IMG/VR virus record: IMGVR_UViG_3300025266_000044
Location: 1-23,775 of that record
From: a virus
Direction: 5' to 3' (one strand)
Length of the DNA: 23,775 nt
The first letter of the stretch is position 1, and each line of letters begins with the position of its first letter. Below are positions 6,492-17,300 of this stretch, piece after piece. Made by a program: the position numbers and the translations under genes. Below the pieces are notes generated by a model. That model ran no database searches. It saw only the letters and a program-made list of their open reading frames with translations, and was not told the DNA's origin.

Positions 6492-6727
6492 TGGCTAAAC
6501 ATTACGTACCTGTTGAAGACCTAGCGGAACGTTTCTCTGTTTCCGTGCCCACTATCCGTTTATGGGTTAAAAAGGGAGCTATACCAAGTGATACCTATAT
6601 AAGAGTAGGTACGACCTATAGATTTTGTATGGATAGTGTAACTGCCGCATTGTTAACGGAAAAAAACGTAGCCATCAAAGACAGCACACACGATGTTGAA
6701 TTTGTTGATCTAGATGATGATTTTTGA
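6491..6727 (+). CDS. Second AlpA/MerR-like helix-turn-helix protein with acidic tail
   Basis: The 78-aa protein has an N-terminal HTH (YVPVEDLAERFSVSVPTIRL then WVKKGAIP) of the excisionase/MerR type, followed by a strand pair (YIRVGTTYRFCMDSV) and a strongly acidic C-terminus (FVDLDDDF). It shares the HTH-KKG-P pattern with the protein at 597-797 but is not closely similar elsewhere. The start overlaps the preceding stop by one base and AAGGAAAA is upstream. An acidic C-terminal tail is unusual for an excisionase and resembles SSB-type interaction tails. Regulation or origin binding is inferred from the HTH alone. Confidence 0.7.
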   Translation: MAKHYVPVEDLAERFSVSVPTIRLWVKKGAIPSDTYIRVGTTYRFCMDSVTAALLTEKNVAIKDSTHDVEFVDLDDDF

Positions 6728-7424
6728 AAACAAAGGAATTAATCGCCGCATAAGTTTAAGTGGTGGGGAGTTTCATAAATTTATAGATGGTGAGAAAGTA
6801 GGCACAAATAAAAAAGGTACCTTCAATGCAGTTATTATAAACGCTGCACCACTATCTCGTACATACTACTCAGGTACATACGACCCACAAGCCCCTACGT
6901 CGCCTAAATGTTGGTCTGCGGATACTACTACTCCTGCCCCAGAAGTACGGCAAGAAAATCGACAAGCTACTCGTTGTATAGATTGCCAACAAAATATTAA
7001 AGGTTCAGGGCAAGGGCAAGGGCGTGCGTGCCGATTCGCGCAACGTATTGCAGTGGTATTAGAAGGAAACTTAGATGAAGTTTATCAAATACAATTACCT
7101 GCTACGTCGTTGTTTGGTAGAACAACAGAAGGTAAGATGCCTATGCAAGCTTACGCACAATACTTAAATTCTCACAGTAGAATTGCTATATCTGTGATGA
7201 CTAAATTCACTTTTGATAAAAAAAGTGCAATGCCGAAACTATTTTTTAAGGCAGTACGCCCCCTTGAAGAAGGAGAATTGAAAAAAGTAGTTGAAATGAA
7301 AGATGATTCTGATACTTTAAAAGCCATATCACTATCAACGCCCATTAAGGGCACAATCTTTGCGGAAGTAGAGGGCTTTGTCTATGACTCCGCAAATGCA
7401 AACGAAGGAGACTTAAATGTCTGA
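6714..7424 (+). CDS. Four-cysteine (zinc-ribbon-like) phage protein, probable replication accessory
   Basis: The 236-aa product has four cysteines in a C66-X21-C88-X2-C91-X14-C106 arrangement around the segment RCIDCQQNIKGSGQGQGRAC, consistent with a bound zinc. Outside this it is rich in strands, with recognisable blocks VYQIQLPATSLFG, MPMQAYAQYLNSH and PKLFFKAVRPL. From memory this architecture recurs in marine phage replication clusters without a named function. It overlaps the HTH gene before it by 14 bases and the SSB-like gene after it by 8. The start is uncertain because no clear ribosome binding site precedes 6714; coupling to the upstream gene is likely. A ssDNA-binding or SSB-partner role is inferred from context. 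Confidence 0.65.
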   Translation: MMIFENKGINRRISLSGGEFHKFIDGEKVGTNKKGTFNAVIINAAPLSRTYYSGTYDPQAPTSPKCWSADTTTPAPEVRQENRQATRCIDCQQNIKGSGQGQGRACRFAQRIAVVLEGNLDEVYQIQLPATSLFGRTTEGKMPMQAYAQYLNSHSRIAISVMTKFTFDKKSAMPKLFFKAVRPLEEGELKKVVEMKDDSDTLKAISLSTPIKGTIFAEVEGFVYDSANANEGDLNV

Positions 7425-8082
7425 GCAATACCTAATTAAGCAAACCACCGCCTTGTATCCTAGAATAGATAAAACATACAGGTATGACAGCACGGAACAA
7501 CGTTCTGTTTCATGTGGACCACTAGATGATGGAGCGGAATACTCCTTATCATTTATTATGGATGCGGCAAACGCAAAAGAGTTGTGGACGTATATGAAAA
7601 CAACTTATAACAAAGAAAAGAAAAAGGGTTGGCCTGAGATAAAAAACCCATTTAAGAAAACAGAGGATGGGATGTTTACACATAAGGCTAATTTAAAAGG
7701 CGCATACAATGGTGACAAGACTAACAAACCTGCGCAGTATGATGCCAAGACCAATAAACTACCTGATGAATTTCAGCTTACTTCCAACAGCATTATAAAT
7801 GTTGCAGTAAAAGGCATTCCTTATAGTGGTTCTATGGGTGCAGGTTGTTCTCTTAGACTACAAGCGGTGCAGGTTTTAAAACTTGCAGAACGTAAACAAG
7901 CATCACCTTTCGGTTCGGAAGAAGGGTATAACTCAAAAGAAGATAACCCGTTTGCAGTAGTTGAAACTGATGAGGTTGTAGATGAGGTTGTTGAGGAGCC
8001 TAAAAAAGTTGTCAAGAAAACGACTCCTCCCCCGAAAGCAAGTGAAGACATAGCGTCAATCATTGATGACTGGGATGACTAG
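7417..8082 (+). CDS. ssDNA-binding protein-like, with acidic C-terminal tail
   Basis: The 221-aa protein looks like a phage ssDNA-binding protein of the T7 gp2.5 / DUF2815 kind. It has a strand-rich first 155 residues with basic and aromatic residues (YMKTTYNKEKKKGWPEIKNP; FQLTSNSIINVAVKGIPY), then a disordered linker with PFGSEEG, VEEPKKVVKKTTPPPK, and an acidic end IASIIDDWDD. Acidic tails in this functional class contact polymerase and helicase and are needed for coordination. The ATG at 7417 has a strong GAAGGAGA site and overlaps the preceding gene by eight bases, so both are made together. The exact family cannot be confirmed without a profile search. Confidence 0.75.
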   Translation: MSEQYLIKQTTALYPRIDKTYRYDSTEQRSVSCGPLDDGAEYSLSFIMDAANAKELWTYMKTTYNKEKKKGWPEIKNPFKKTEDGMFTHKANLKGAYNGDKTNKPAQYDAKTNKLPDEFQLTSNSIINVAVKGIPYSGSMGAGCSLRLQAVQVLKLAERKQASPFGSEEGYNSKEDNPFAVVETDEVVDEVVEEPKKVVKKTTPPPKASEDIASIIDDWDD

Positions 8083-8112
8083 CACTACTCGTTATTAAAT
8101 AATTTGAGGTTA

Positions 8113-8148
8113 CACCACGGCGCTGTATAGGAATGCGTCGCCGTGGTG
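8113..8148 (+). terminator. Strong intergenic hairpin between SSB-like and primase genes
   Basis: CACCACGGCG (8113-8122) and CGCCGTGGTG (8139-8148) form a perfect 10-bp, GC-rich stem around a 16-base loop, standing out in AT-rich DNA. It is followed by ATTTAATTAA rather than a clean T run, so it may act as a weak terminator or attenuator, a processing site, or a leader structure for the primase gene starting 24 bases later. The other strand has no T run either. Confidence 0.6.
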
Positions 8149-8172
8149 ATTTAATTAACGAGAAAGAAAGAA

Positions 8173-11022
8173 ATGGAACATAAATTTTTAAATAGGGCGT
8201 TAAGTAGTGAGGGACACTATTGCGTCGTGGGTATAAAACCTGATAGTAAGATAACACAAAAGTTTTACGAGAACTTTACTGACGTTATATCCTCTGCTTC
8301 TAAACTTGATAAAGATGGATACAATGTTTACTATGGATTAGCTACGTTTAAAGAAGCTGGATCTCGTAAAGTAGATAACATAAAAAGTTTACAGTCATTC
8401 TTTTTAGATCTTGATTGTGGTCCTACCAAAGATTTCGTTGATAAGTCAGCAGCAATCAAGGCGTTAAAACGTTTCTGTATGACGCACAAACTTCCAAGAC
8501 CTACTATGATTGATTCGGGGCGTGGTGTTCATGCGTATTGGTTTTTAAAAGAATCTATATGTTATGATGTTTGGTTGCCTGTAGCGGAACGATTAAAGCG
8601 GTTGTGTGCTGAGAGCAATTTCCCTGCCGACCCTGCGGTGACGGCTGATGGGGCGCGTATACTTAGAATACCTAACACACACAACTATAAGACAGACCCC
8701 CCTACACAAGTACAACTCTTTGGGGTAGATGAAAACTTTACTCCTATAGAGTTTGACTCTTTTTCAAATCGGCTTGGTAGTAATATTGTAGGGATACCAG
8801 TTACTACAAGGTACACACCACAAGAACTAAGCAACACTATGCAAAACCTTATGGGCAATCAGGAAAGTATATTTAAAGATATTCTTATTAAAACTCGTAG
8901 CGGATCTGGATGTGCCCAACTTGGATACATAATAAACAACCAAGACACTATGAGTGAACCTATGTGGAGAGCAGGGCTATCTATAGCAAAATTTTGCAGT
9001 GATAGTGAAAAAGCAATACACAAGATATCTCACAAACATCCTGACTATATATTACGTGATGCGGCACAAAAAACTGACTTGATCAAAGGCCCATATACAT
9101 GCGTTAAGTTTGATGAGTTTAGACCTGATGTATGTACACAATGCCCTAATTGGGGTAAGATTAAATCTCCTATAACTCTTGGTAGGAAGTTAAGAGAAGC
9201 TGAAATAGATGTAGAAGGCAACTATGTTGAGGAAGAAATAGTTGAAGCCGCCGCACTTACTTTACCGAATACACCACTAAGTAAATACACTATACCTAAA
9301 TATCCTAGCCCGTACGTAAGAGGGGCTAATGGTGGTGTGTATATTAAAACTCGTAATGACGATGGAGAACTCGAAGAAGAGTGCATATATCAAAACGATT
9401 TATATGTTGTCAAAAGAGTTAGAGACGCAGAATTAGGAGAGGCTGCTGTAATGAGGTTGCATTTACCGATGGACGGAGTGCGAGAATTTACCATCCCCGT
9501 GAGCGCGATTACGTCAAAAGAAGAATTTCGTAAAGCGTTATCGGTGGAAGGTGTAGCAGTAACAAAAATGGATAAACTTATGACATATACAACACACTGG
9601 GTTAACGAACTACAAACAGTGCAAAAAGCTGCCGAAGCTTATAGAAACTTTGGATGGACCAATGATAAACTGGAGGCTTTTATATTAGGCAACCAAAAAA
9701 TCACTGCTGACGCTATTGAATTTAATCCCCCCTCAAACGCAACGGTAGGCATGTTCCCCTCTTTTGAACCTAAAGGAACTATGGAGAAATGGCGAGAAAC
9801 TATAAATTTTTGGAATGGGGGTAAATTTGTAGTACAACAGTTTGCACTCGGTATGGGGTTTGGTACGGCACTGATGGAGCTTATGAATATAAATTGTGGT
9901 ACTGTATCGTTTTACCATAAAGAATCTGGTACTGGTAAAAGTGCGCTTCAATGGGCGCAGGTAGGTATATGGGGAGATCCCGAGTCATTAATATTAGGGG
10001 TTGACGACACACAGAACTTTAGAATGAATCGTTCTGAGGTGTATCATAGTTTACCTGTAGCTATTGATGAGGTAACAAATATGAGTCCTTATCACTTATC
10101 TGAGCTCGTGTATCAAAATACAAGTGGACAACAAAAGGGCCGTATGTCCTCAAGTTCTAATGTAGAAAGGAAACGTACTGGCAACAGGTGGAGTTTATTA
10201 TGCTCCATCACATCAAATACGAGTATAGTAGAACGTATAAGTATGGCTAAAGCTATGCCGAAAGCGGAGGCACAAAGAGTTTTAGAATGCCGAGTTGAAC
10301 GTATCTTTGATGAATTTAAAGACAAAGAAACCACTGACGCATTTGAAGCAGGGATAAAGGGGAACTACGGACATGCAGGACCAGCCTTTGTACAATATGT
10401 CATGAAAAATCTAGATGCCTGTCGTAAATTACTTGATGATGTACATAAACGAGTTGACACGCGTGGGGAATTAACTGCCGAAAATAGATTTTGGTCCGCT
10501 ACAATAGCCGCAACTATAACAGGATTAATTCTTTCTAAAAGAGCAGGGTTGCATGATTATGACGTGAGAAAAGTACTTGATTGGTCTATAGATGATTTGT
10601 TAGTACAAAACAAAAAATCGTCCGTAGATATGCACGGTAGTGTATTTGAAACCATGAACGATTTCTTTGCCGAACACATTAGTTACATATTACAGATAAA
10701 AAGTACTATGGATAATCGAGCGCAACAAGGTAACGGACTTGATCAGTTAGTAATTCCAGAGCAAATAGCACGTGGTAAGTTGGTAGCGCGTTACGAGACA
10801 GACACAAAGCTATTCTATCTAAAACCAAAACCTCTTAGACAGTGGTGTGGAGAATTACAAATTAACTATTCACATTTAGTTGGTGAGATAATGGAACATT
10901 GCGAGGGTAAATATAAAAAGGTACGTTTAACTAAAGGTACTAACTTACAGCTACCACCGTCAAATGTAATTGTGATGAAATTTGATATAAAAGCGGATGA
11001 GAATGACGAAGAACATACTTAA
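8173..11022 (+). CDS. Primase-helicase: AEP/PrimPol-like N-terminus plus P-loop ATPase C-terminus
   Basis: This 949-aa protein probably makes primers and unwinds DNA. The N-terminal part has archaeo-eukaryotic primase features: FFLDLD with D79 and D81, SGRGVHAYW with H120, and DGARILRIPNTHNYK around 159-173. A cysteine motif follows (C310, C321, C324 in CTQCPNWGK, then SPITLG), likely metal-binding. The C-terminal part carries a Walker A (ESGTGKS, K589), Walker B (VAIDEV, D632/E633) and a SITSNTS sensor-like segment, resembling DUF927-type phage helicases. The ATG follows GAGAAAGAAAGAA, a weak ribosome binding site, 24 bases after a strong hairpin. No separate DnaB- or DnaG-type gene is present in the window, so this is presumably the main replicative primase-helicase. 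Confidence 0.85.
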   Translation: MEHKFLNRALSSEGHYCVVGIKPDSKITQKFYENFTDVISSASKLDKDGYNVYYGLATFKEAGSRKVDNIKSLQSFFLDLDCGPTKDFVDKSAAIKALKRFCMTHKLPRPTMIDSGRGVHAYWFLKESICYDVWLPVAERLKRLCAESNFPADPAVTADGARILRIPNTHNYKTDPPTQVQLFGVDENFTPIEFDSFSNRLGSNIVGIPVTTRYTPQELSNTMQNLMGNQESIFKDILIKTRSGSGCAQLGYIINNQDTMSEPMWRAGLSIAKFCSDSEKAIHKISHKHPDYILRDAAQKTDLIKGPYTCVKFDEFRPDVCTQCPNWGKIKSPITLGRKLREAEIDVEGNYVEEEIVEAAALTLPNTPLSKYTIPKYPSPYVRGANGGVYIKTRNDDGELEEECIYQNDLYVVKRVRDAELGEAAVMRLHLPMDGVREFTIPVSAITSKEEFRKALSVEGVAVTKMDKLMTYTTHWVNELQTVQKAAEAYRNFGWTNDKLEAFILGNQKITADAIEFNPPSNATVGMFPSFEPKGTMEKWRETINFWNGGKFVVQQFALGMGFGTALMELMNINCGTVSFYHKESGTGKSALQWAQVGIWGDPESLILGVDDTQNFRMNRSEVYHSLPVAIDEVTNMSPYHLSELVYQNTSGQQKGRMSSSSNVERKRTGNRWSLLCSITSNTSIVERISMAKAMPKAEAQRVLECRVERIFDEFKDKETTDAFEAGIKGNYGHAGPAFVQYVMKNLDACRKLLDDVHKRVDTRGELTAENRFWSATIAATITGLILSKRAGLHDYDVRKVLDWSIDDLLVQNKKSSVDMHGSVFETMNDFFAEHISYILQIKSTMDNRAQQGNGLDQLVIPEQIARGKLVARYETDTKLFYLKPKPLRQWCGELQINYSHLVGEIMEHCEGKYKKVRLTKGTNLQLPPSNVIVMKFDIKADENDEEHT

Positions 11023-11230
11023 CACACAAGATTTAAACCCTGACGGCGTACATATCATAGTTAATTGGGATAAAATGGTGGTAGGAGCGTCTGTTTTTAT
11101 ACCGTGCATCAACACAGAAGAAGCTGTAAAGCAGTTAACACGTGTAGCATCAGATAAAAAATGGGAAATTAAACCTAAGATACAAATAGAAAATAATAAT
11201 TTAGGGCTTCGAGTTTGGAGAACCTTATGA
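10997..11230 (+). CDS. Small phage protein of unknown function, last gene of the plus cluster
   Basis: The 77-aa protein overlaps the end of the primase gene by 26 bases. An internal ATG two codons downstream (11003) is an equally possible start. It contains a strand-rich core (GVHIIVNWDKMVVGASVFIP), a helix (TEEAVKQLTRVASDK) and a final strand with LGLRVWRTL, an arrangement of a small alpha-beta domain. No named family is recognised, though similar small proteins occur next to phage primases in my recollection. Being last before the convergent terminator, it belongs to the replication transcript. Confidence 0.65.
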   Translation: MRMTKNILNTQDLNPDGVHIIVNWDKMVVGASVFIPCINTEEAVKQLTRVASDKKWEIKPKIQIENNNLGLRVWRTL

Positions 11231-11240
11231 TACAATGTTT

Positions 11241-11276
11241 GCGGTTGGTGTTTTTTCCCTCATTAACGTCAACCGT
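11241..11276 (+). terminator. Hairpin terminator candidate for the plus-strand cluster
   Basis: Eleven bases after the last plus-strand stop, GCGGTTGGTGTT (11241-11252) can pair with AACGTCAACCGT (11265-11276). As RNA this gives a 12-bp stem with three G-U pairs and a 12-base loop. On the minus strand the same region pairs less well. The T6 run lies inside the stem-loop rather than after it, so efficiency is uncertain. Confidence 0.45.
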
Positions 11277-11313
11277 TCTCCGTGCCCCCCTTCTGCGAGG
11301 TCTTTCTCTTTCT

Positions 11314-11342
11314 CCCTCAAAGTTGGGGGGACTTTTATCCCC
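11314..11342. terminator. Second hairpin region between convergent genes
   Basis: CCCTC (11314-11318) can pair with the G run at 11325-11329, and is followed by ACTTTTAT, a short T-rich tract that suits plus-strand termination. Alternatively GGGGA (11327-11331) pairs with TCCCC (11338-11342), a perfect 5-bp stem reaching the stop codon of the minus-strand giant gene. The two structures exclude each other. The region probably separates the two converging transcripts, but neither stem is strong. Confidence 0.4.
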
Positions 11343-14300
11343 TACTCATTTCTACCAAACATATTTATGGAACGGCGTTCTATTTCATCTGCAACCTGAC
11401 TGTTTATTAATATACCATTAACCATCTTTCTTCTTGTTTTTAATGAAGATGATTGAGAATCGTCTAATGTGTTTTGAGTAATTTCTGCAGGACCGGGATG
11501 ATCTTTATTAAACTCTAATATATCAGGCCATATTTCCGCTTGTAACCTTGTATCACCCATATAAATAGCCAAGTTCATTTTTGCAAGAATATCAGAACGT
11601 CTAGTAATTACGGCAGTCTCTACTCGTTTTTTATACATATTTTTCTCTTGTATAAGAGCATACTCTGCAGGGGCAAATCCCATAAACTGAGCAATATACT
11701 GATACGTACCTAGTTCAAGGTATATAGGGTCTTGTTTCCTTGTGCGCATACCACCGTCTTCTGCATAACGACCCCACGGAGAACCTTTAACCATATTTGC
11801 TAATCCAGCAGGTAATAGGTTTTCAACTCCTCGAACCATATCACCTTCAGATAAATATTCATAGCCCCTTATCAGCCGTTTCCCTGTGCTAAGTGCGGGA
11901 CCACCTGCATAAAAAGCTGCCAATTCTTCAGGAGTCTGATCAGCCTTAGCAAATCTGTTTTCCATAAATAACAATCCAGATAATCGAATACGGTCCGATA
12001 TGTTTAAACCTGTTAGCTCGTTTATCGCCCCTTTATAAAACCCTTCTCCTACGTATCTTCGTACTATGTCATCTGTTAGATCATCTTCTTCCTCTGCTCC
12101 AAGTAATGGAAGAAGCATTTTATCCACAAATACTTTTACTGCCCCATACAATGGTATACCACGTACTCCAGAGAAAAATAGAGCACTCATGTTTGTGCCT
12201 ATAACGCGTTTCAAAGCAATACTTTTTTGTTTTTTACCTTCAACAGTGTCAGGTAGGCTACTATCTATTAGCTGATACGCGTCCATAAGCATAGTGGTGT
12301 ACATAGTAAGACCATAACTTTTATACATACCTGCTACTCGACCTAAACCTTCTCGAAGTATAGGAGCTCCTGATTCTAGAGAAGTACCACCGTTAGTAAA
12401 TTGTGTGCGGGTATAAGCTTCCTCGACCGCAGAGCTTATTTGTGCATCAGTAAGTTTTTTACCCTTGTTATCTTTTTTCCTTTTTGCCACTGCTAATTTA
12501 TAAGAAGCAACAGTAATAACCTGACGATTAAATCGTTCTGACTGATTGAACATCATACCCGATAAAGCAGTTGCTATATCTAATCCTTTAGTTAGTATGC
12601 CCTTTTTTCTAGAACCTATTTCATTTAACCCTATAGAATCATACACTATGTTGTTATGAAGTTTAGCTCGTTTATAATTATCTTGTATAACGGGTATAAG
12701 TTCGGTCAATTCTGCTTTACGGTCGTCTGTTAAGTTTATATCGTCGCGGACAGTAAAATCACCATTTTCATCTATATTATAATAGGCAACATCTACACCA
12801 TAAGCTAAACTTGCTTTTTTCGCGAGATAAGATAACTGATTTGTAAGCCCTTTTTTTGTTTCTTCTTTATTCGCATATTTTCTAGAACCAACTACGAGTG
12901 CCATTGCCTCTGCAAGTGCAACAGCAGTGTCTTTATATCCGTATTCAGCTCCTAAATATTGACCCGCAAACAAAGGTATTTGAAATAGTTGAACTATTGC
13001 AGAAGAAACGTTAAACCCAATAGTATACATAAAGGCAATTTGATTTAATACGCGAATCTTCGTACCAAGACTTTTATATTTAGCACCACTCTTTGCGAAG
13101 TTAGCGCGGTCTTGAAAAGAATTTACAACTTGAGTTATATTTCCTACGGCGGTAGTGTCTGTATTTATTTTATTACCATCTTTATCTACCGCACTTAATT
13201 TTTCCTTGAGTTTAGTAAACCTGCGATCCAATTCTCTATCGAGAGCACCAAGTTCGCGAGTGTATTTAATTTTAATCCTTGCTTGTGCCAACTCAAAAGG
13301 TTTACTACGAAAAGAATCTATAAAACTTCCATCATATCCGGGAACACCTTTACGAGCTAAAAAAGATTTGGCAACAGTCATTTCGGGTGCGTGACTAACT
13401 ATTGTTTCTATGACTTGATTAATTACTTCTGTAGGTACTTTTCCAGCCCCCTCACCCGCATTTGCTCTAAGTAGATCTAAAACTCTCCCTGAATCTGTAT
13501 CTCCACGTAAACCATAACCATCTGCGTCAGCTCCTTTAGGATAACTTTTTACATCCTTAATTCCAGATATTTGTGATAAAGCCGCTACAAGTTTATCTTG
13601 TTCTCTTTTAGTTTCCCGACGTTCTACAACTCTTTTTTCTACACCTTGAGAGCCATCTTTTTTTGTAGGTGTATAATTATAGGCAACTACGAAATCACCA
13701 TGACGTTGTAAAGGGAAATACACTACATTATCCATGTCACCGTCAGGAAAAATTTTCTTTAAAAGATTGTTTTTTAATTCATTTGCTACTTTTGCATCTA
13801 ATCCATAACCATCGACTAGTTTAAATAACGTGCTTTTTAACTCTTTAAATTCATCCTTGTAAACGTCACGCTGCTTTTTGAATATACGAAGAAATTCTGC
13901 TCTCTTTCCCCCTAACTTTTTTAGCACAGCCTGTTGTTTATCCCATACCTCTGCTAAGTCATTACCACTTTCATCAAGTTTACCCTTACCATTTTTGTCT
14001 GTGTAATCAACTCTATCTTTAGTAGGGTCAACATTATACATTGTAGCGCCGTAATCTACATTATAAATAATATCGTCCATTACTTCAATTAGAGTAGAGT
14101 TCTTCTCAGCCCAAGCTTCCACTTCATCACGTATTATTTTAAGTCGATCCCTTGTACTTTCTTGTTCTCCTCGTTGCCTGTCTGTAAGAGTGTTGAGACT
14201 AAATCCTAATTCACCGAATCCAGCAGATCTTACAAGGGCAGAAAATTTTATACCATCGAGCGCATTTATTAATATTCCTTTACCTGCATCTGTAGCTCTT

Positions 14301-17300
14301 TCAACTAAACCAAATAGTGAATCACCCATAGCAGCAGTGTTAATTTTAGGTTTGCCAGAATGAGTTTCCTCCGCAATCTTACCTACATTAGCTTGCGCCA
14401 ATTCTGGTTGATTCAATGGACGTACGTTAAGAGAATTTGGAGCGGGGGCGAAAATAGCTTCTACCACTGAATCAAATTCAGTTAGAGCGGAAGTAATAGA
14501 TTTTGTTTTCCTACCGATAATTCTAGCTATTAAATTACTCAGTATATTATATAGACGATCTATAGCAGTTATTTTTTTCCCATCGGGATATACTGATCCT
14601 AAACTAGCTCTAAACGATTCGTTGCCGAGGGCCTCAGCTACAAACTCATAAATATTAGTTGCTCCGTACTCGGTACTAATTAAATGTTGTACATCAGAAA
14701 ATAGTTTATTGAGTTGCTTTGCGGATACAGAAGTACCTCTGTTTAGATCGGCAACAGTAATAGCGTGTCCCATTTCGTGTATTATAGTATGGGCGTTGAT
14801 ACCAGTTATAGAGTCAAGACTAATGGTATTTGTTTTAGGATCATACATACCCGCTAATTTAGTGCCTTCAGCATCGGTAAGATTATCTACTATTTTTACG
14901 TTTGTAGTTCCAGCAAAGTTCGAAAGTTTTTTTGCTATTGCAGCAACGTACGGACTAATGCTTGTATCTCCAAGAGCCAGTAGAGCTGCAGATATATCTC
15001 CATCTTGTAGAGCCGTTAACACACTATCATTTATTTCTTTGTTGAAGTCCACTACGGCATCAAAAGGTAAAGGTAAACCACCACCAAATATAGTTTTGAT
15101 TATCCTATCCGTTTGCCGATTAGTAAGAGCGGTTTCAAATTTCTCTTTTGACATACCAAATTTTTCAGCTAACCGTGTAGTCTCTCTATCTATCCTAGCA
15201 TCTTGTATTGCTTCAGATTCAGTTGATTTTTTTTCAATTCCTATAAGATCTATAAGTACATCTAATTCTTTTTCTAAATTAGCAAGATCTTTCTTATTAG
15301 CCGCGTTAGCCTTTTTTTCTGCGGCATTTACAATTTTTTTAGCTTCATTAGTAATTTGACGTTTGTCGGGATTTTTAATACCACGCTTTTTTAATGTGGA
15401 TTCAGCAGTCTTTCGTACATTAGCTCGACGTTTTGTTTCAACTTTTTTCTGTGCGGCCCTTCTTTCGGCAGTTAAAGCGTCTTTCTTCTCTTTTCTTTTT
15501 ACTCGTGCAGCTTTAGTTTTTTTGTTTCTCTTTTCGTCTATATCAGCTTGTGTTTCTATTTGAGACAAGGTTTCCTTTTTATCAGGTTTTCCTAACGATT
15601 TACTTTCTTTCTGTGCTTCAAGAGCGGACTCTACTTTTTGGACTTTTTTAACTTCTTCCGCAGTAGCAATGTTCTCTGATATCTCAGCTTCAGACTTCCC
15701 CGATATTACGGTGTTCGTAGTTATATTTTTTCTATCTTCGTTGTATTTTTTTGTACGCTCTTTTATTTTTGTGTTAGCGTCTTCAGACAAATTATTCTCA
15801 GCCCAAGCTAAAAACTCTTTGGCATTTTCTTGACCTGATTTTCTACCAGTACCTTCTATTGTTTTTTCTTGTGTTGCCGCAGCTTCGTCATTAGCTAATT
15901 TTGTCTGTTTATTTTTACTGAAGGTTTTAAACTCAGGGTCTTTTCTTTCTAATTTTTCTCTTGCAGCCTTCGTTTGAGACGCGTCTGCTTGATAGTCCGG
16001 TATCTTCAAGCCTACGTCTCCAGCAGCGGACTCAAACACATCAGAACGATTAGTATAACGACCCGCGTAATCTTTCGCATTCTTTATTGATTCTTGAGTG
16101 GCTAAAACTTTTTCAATTTTTATTTTTTCTTTTTTATTTTTTTTCGTGAATTCTTTTATCTCAGTTTTAACGAAGTCACTGTTAACATCTTTACCTATTA
16201 TTCTTTTGCGTATAGGAGCGGTATTTCTAATTCCCATATCAGTTAACATGTCATTAGTAACTAAAACAGGAGAGTCTATAAGGGCATCAACTTTTGCTTT
16301 GTCCTCGACTGAAATGCTCTCACTAAGTTCACCCGCTCTACTATCTACGTCAGCTATTACTGTAGTACTTTCTGCATCTGGATCAACTATTACTGCATTA
16401 CGCTCAGGGCTTGTTCTTCGTACAGCATCTCTAGATACTCCGCTAATAACATCCACTCCTCCTGCGTCAGGTGTTGTAACGTTTTCGGTATTATCGACGA
16501 GCTGTCCATCTTGTCCAGAATCTGAAACGTTAATTCCGTCTGTGCTTGTGTCAAGTGGCTTAACAACATTTGAATTCCTTTCAACGTCAGCGAGTCTATC
16601 TGCTTCTAATCCGTCTGGAGTATCTACTGTAGTATTCTCTACCTCTGTTTCAGGGTCAAGATTAAGATTTACAGGAGGCTGCACGCCTTCAAATAATTCA
16701 CCTTGGGCCCTTTGTTTTATTTCTGTTGTATTAGACGGAGTATCTTCATACGCGCTGACAGGAATTTCTATATTGACGCGAGCAAGCTGTTCTGCGTTTT
16801 CCACATCTTCTTTTGTTTTGGCTTCAGTAGCTACTGCAGCCGCCGTATCCGCTATTTCTTTATCCCTTTTAGCTTTTATAGTAGGACGTAATTCTGTTTT
16901 CTTAGCCGCAAGTAATGTTTCATAATCTGCGGTGCCGGGAAGTGCTTTTACATTTGGATCATTCTCAAGATCTACCTCAGCCGCTTTACCTAAGTACTCC
17001 GCTATTTCTACCTCGTCGTCAAGATTAGTTATAGTTTCTTCGTTTAAAATGTTTTCCCTTATAACATCATCTCTTTTATTTTGGGTTTCCTGTTCACCTA
17101 CTTCGTTCAAAAGTTCGGTTAAAGCAACAATAACTTTTTTATTTTGTTCGGACGGATTATTTTTTTCTGCTTCAGTAGCGGTTGTAAGAACTTCAATTAA
17201 TTGTTGTCTGTTTAGTCTACCTTTACTAAACTGCGCTTTAATATCTCTGACCTCAGTTGGAGGTCCTTTACCTACATTACCCACACCACCAAGAGCACTA

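Noticed and set aside
14764-14781. HEMGH considered as a metzincin site
   Set aside because: The metzincin pattern needs a third histidine or aspartate shortly after (HExxHxxGxxH), which is absent; a later Glu in EFVAEAL fits a gluzincin-type arrangement better.
16098-16925. Long plus-strand open frame opposite the giant gene (275 codons); similar ones at 14709-15359 and 16932-17378
   Set aside because: They are antisense to the clearly coding minus-strand gene, have Ser/Leu/Phe-rich composition expected from reading Lys/Glu-rich codons backwards, and lack ribosome binding sites and recognisable domains.
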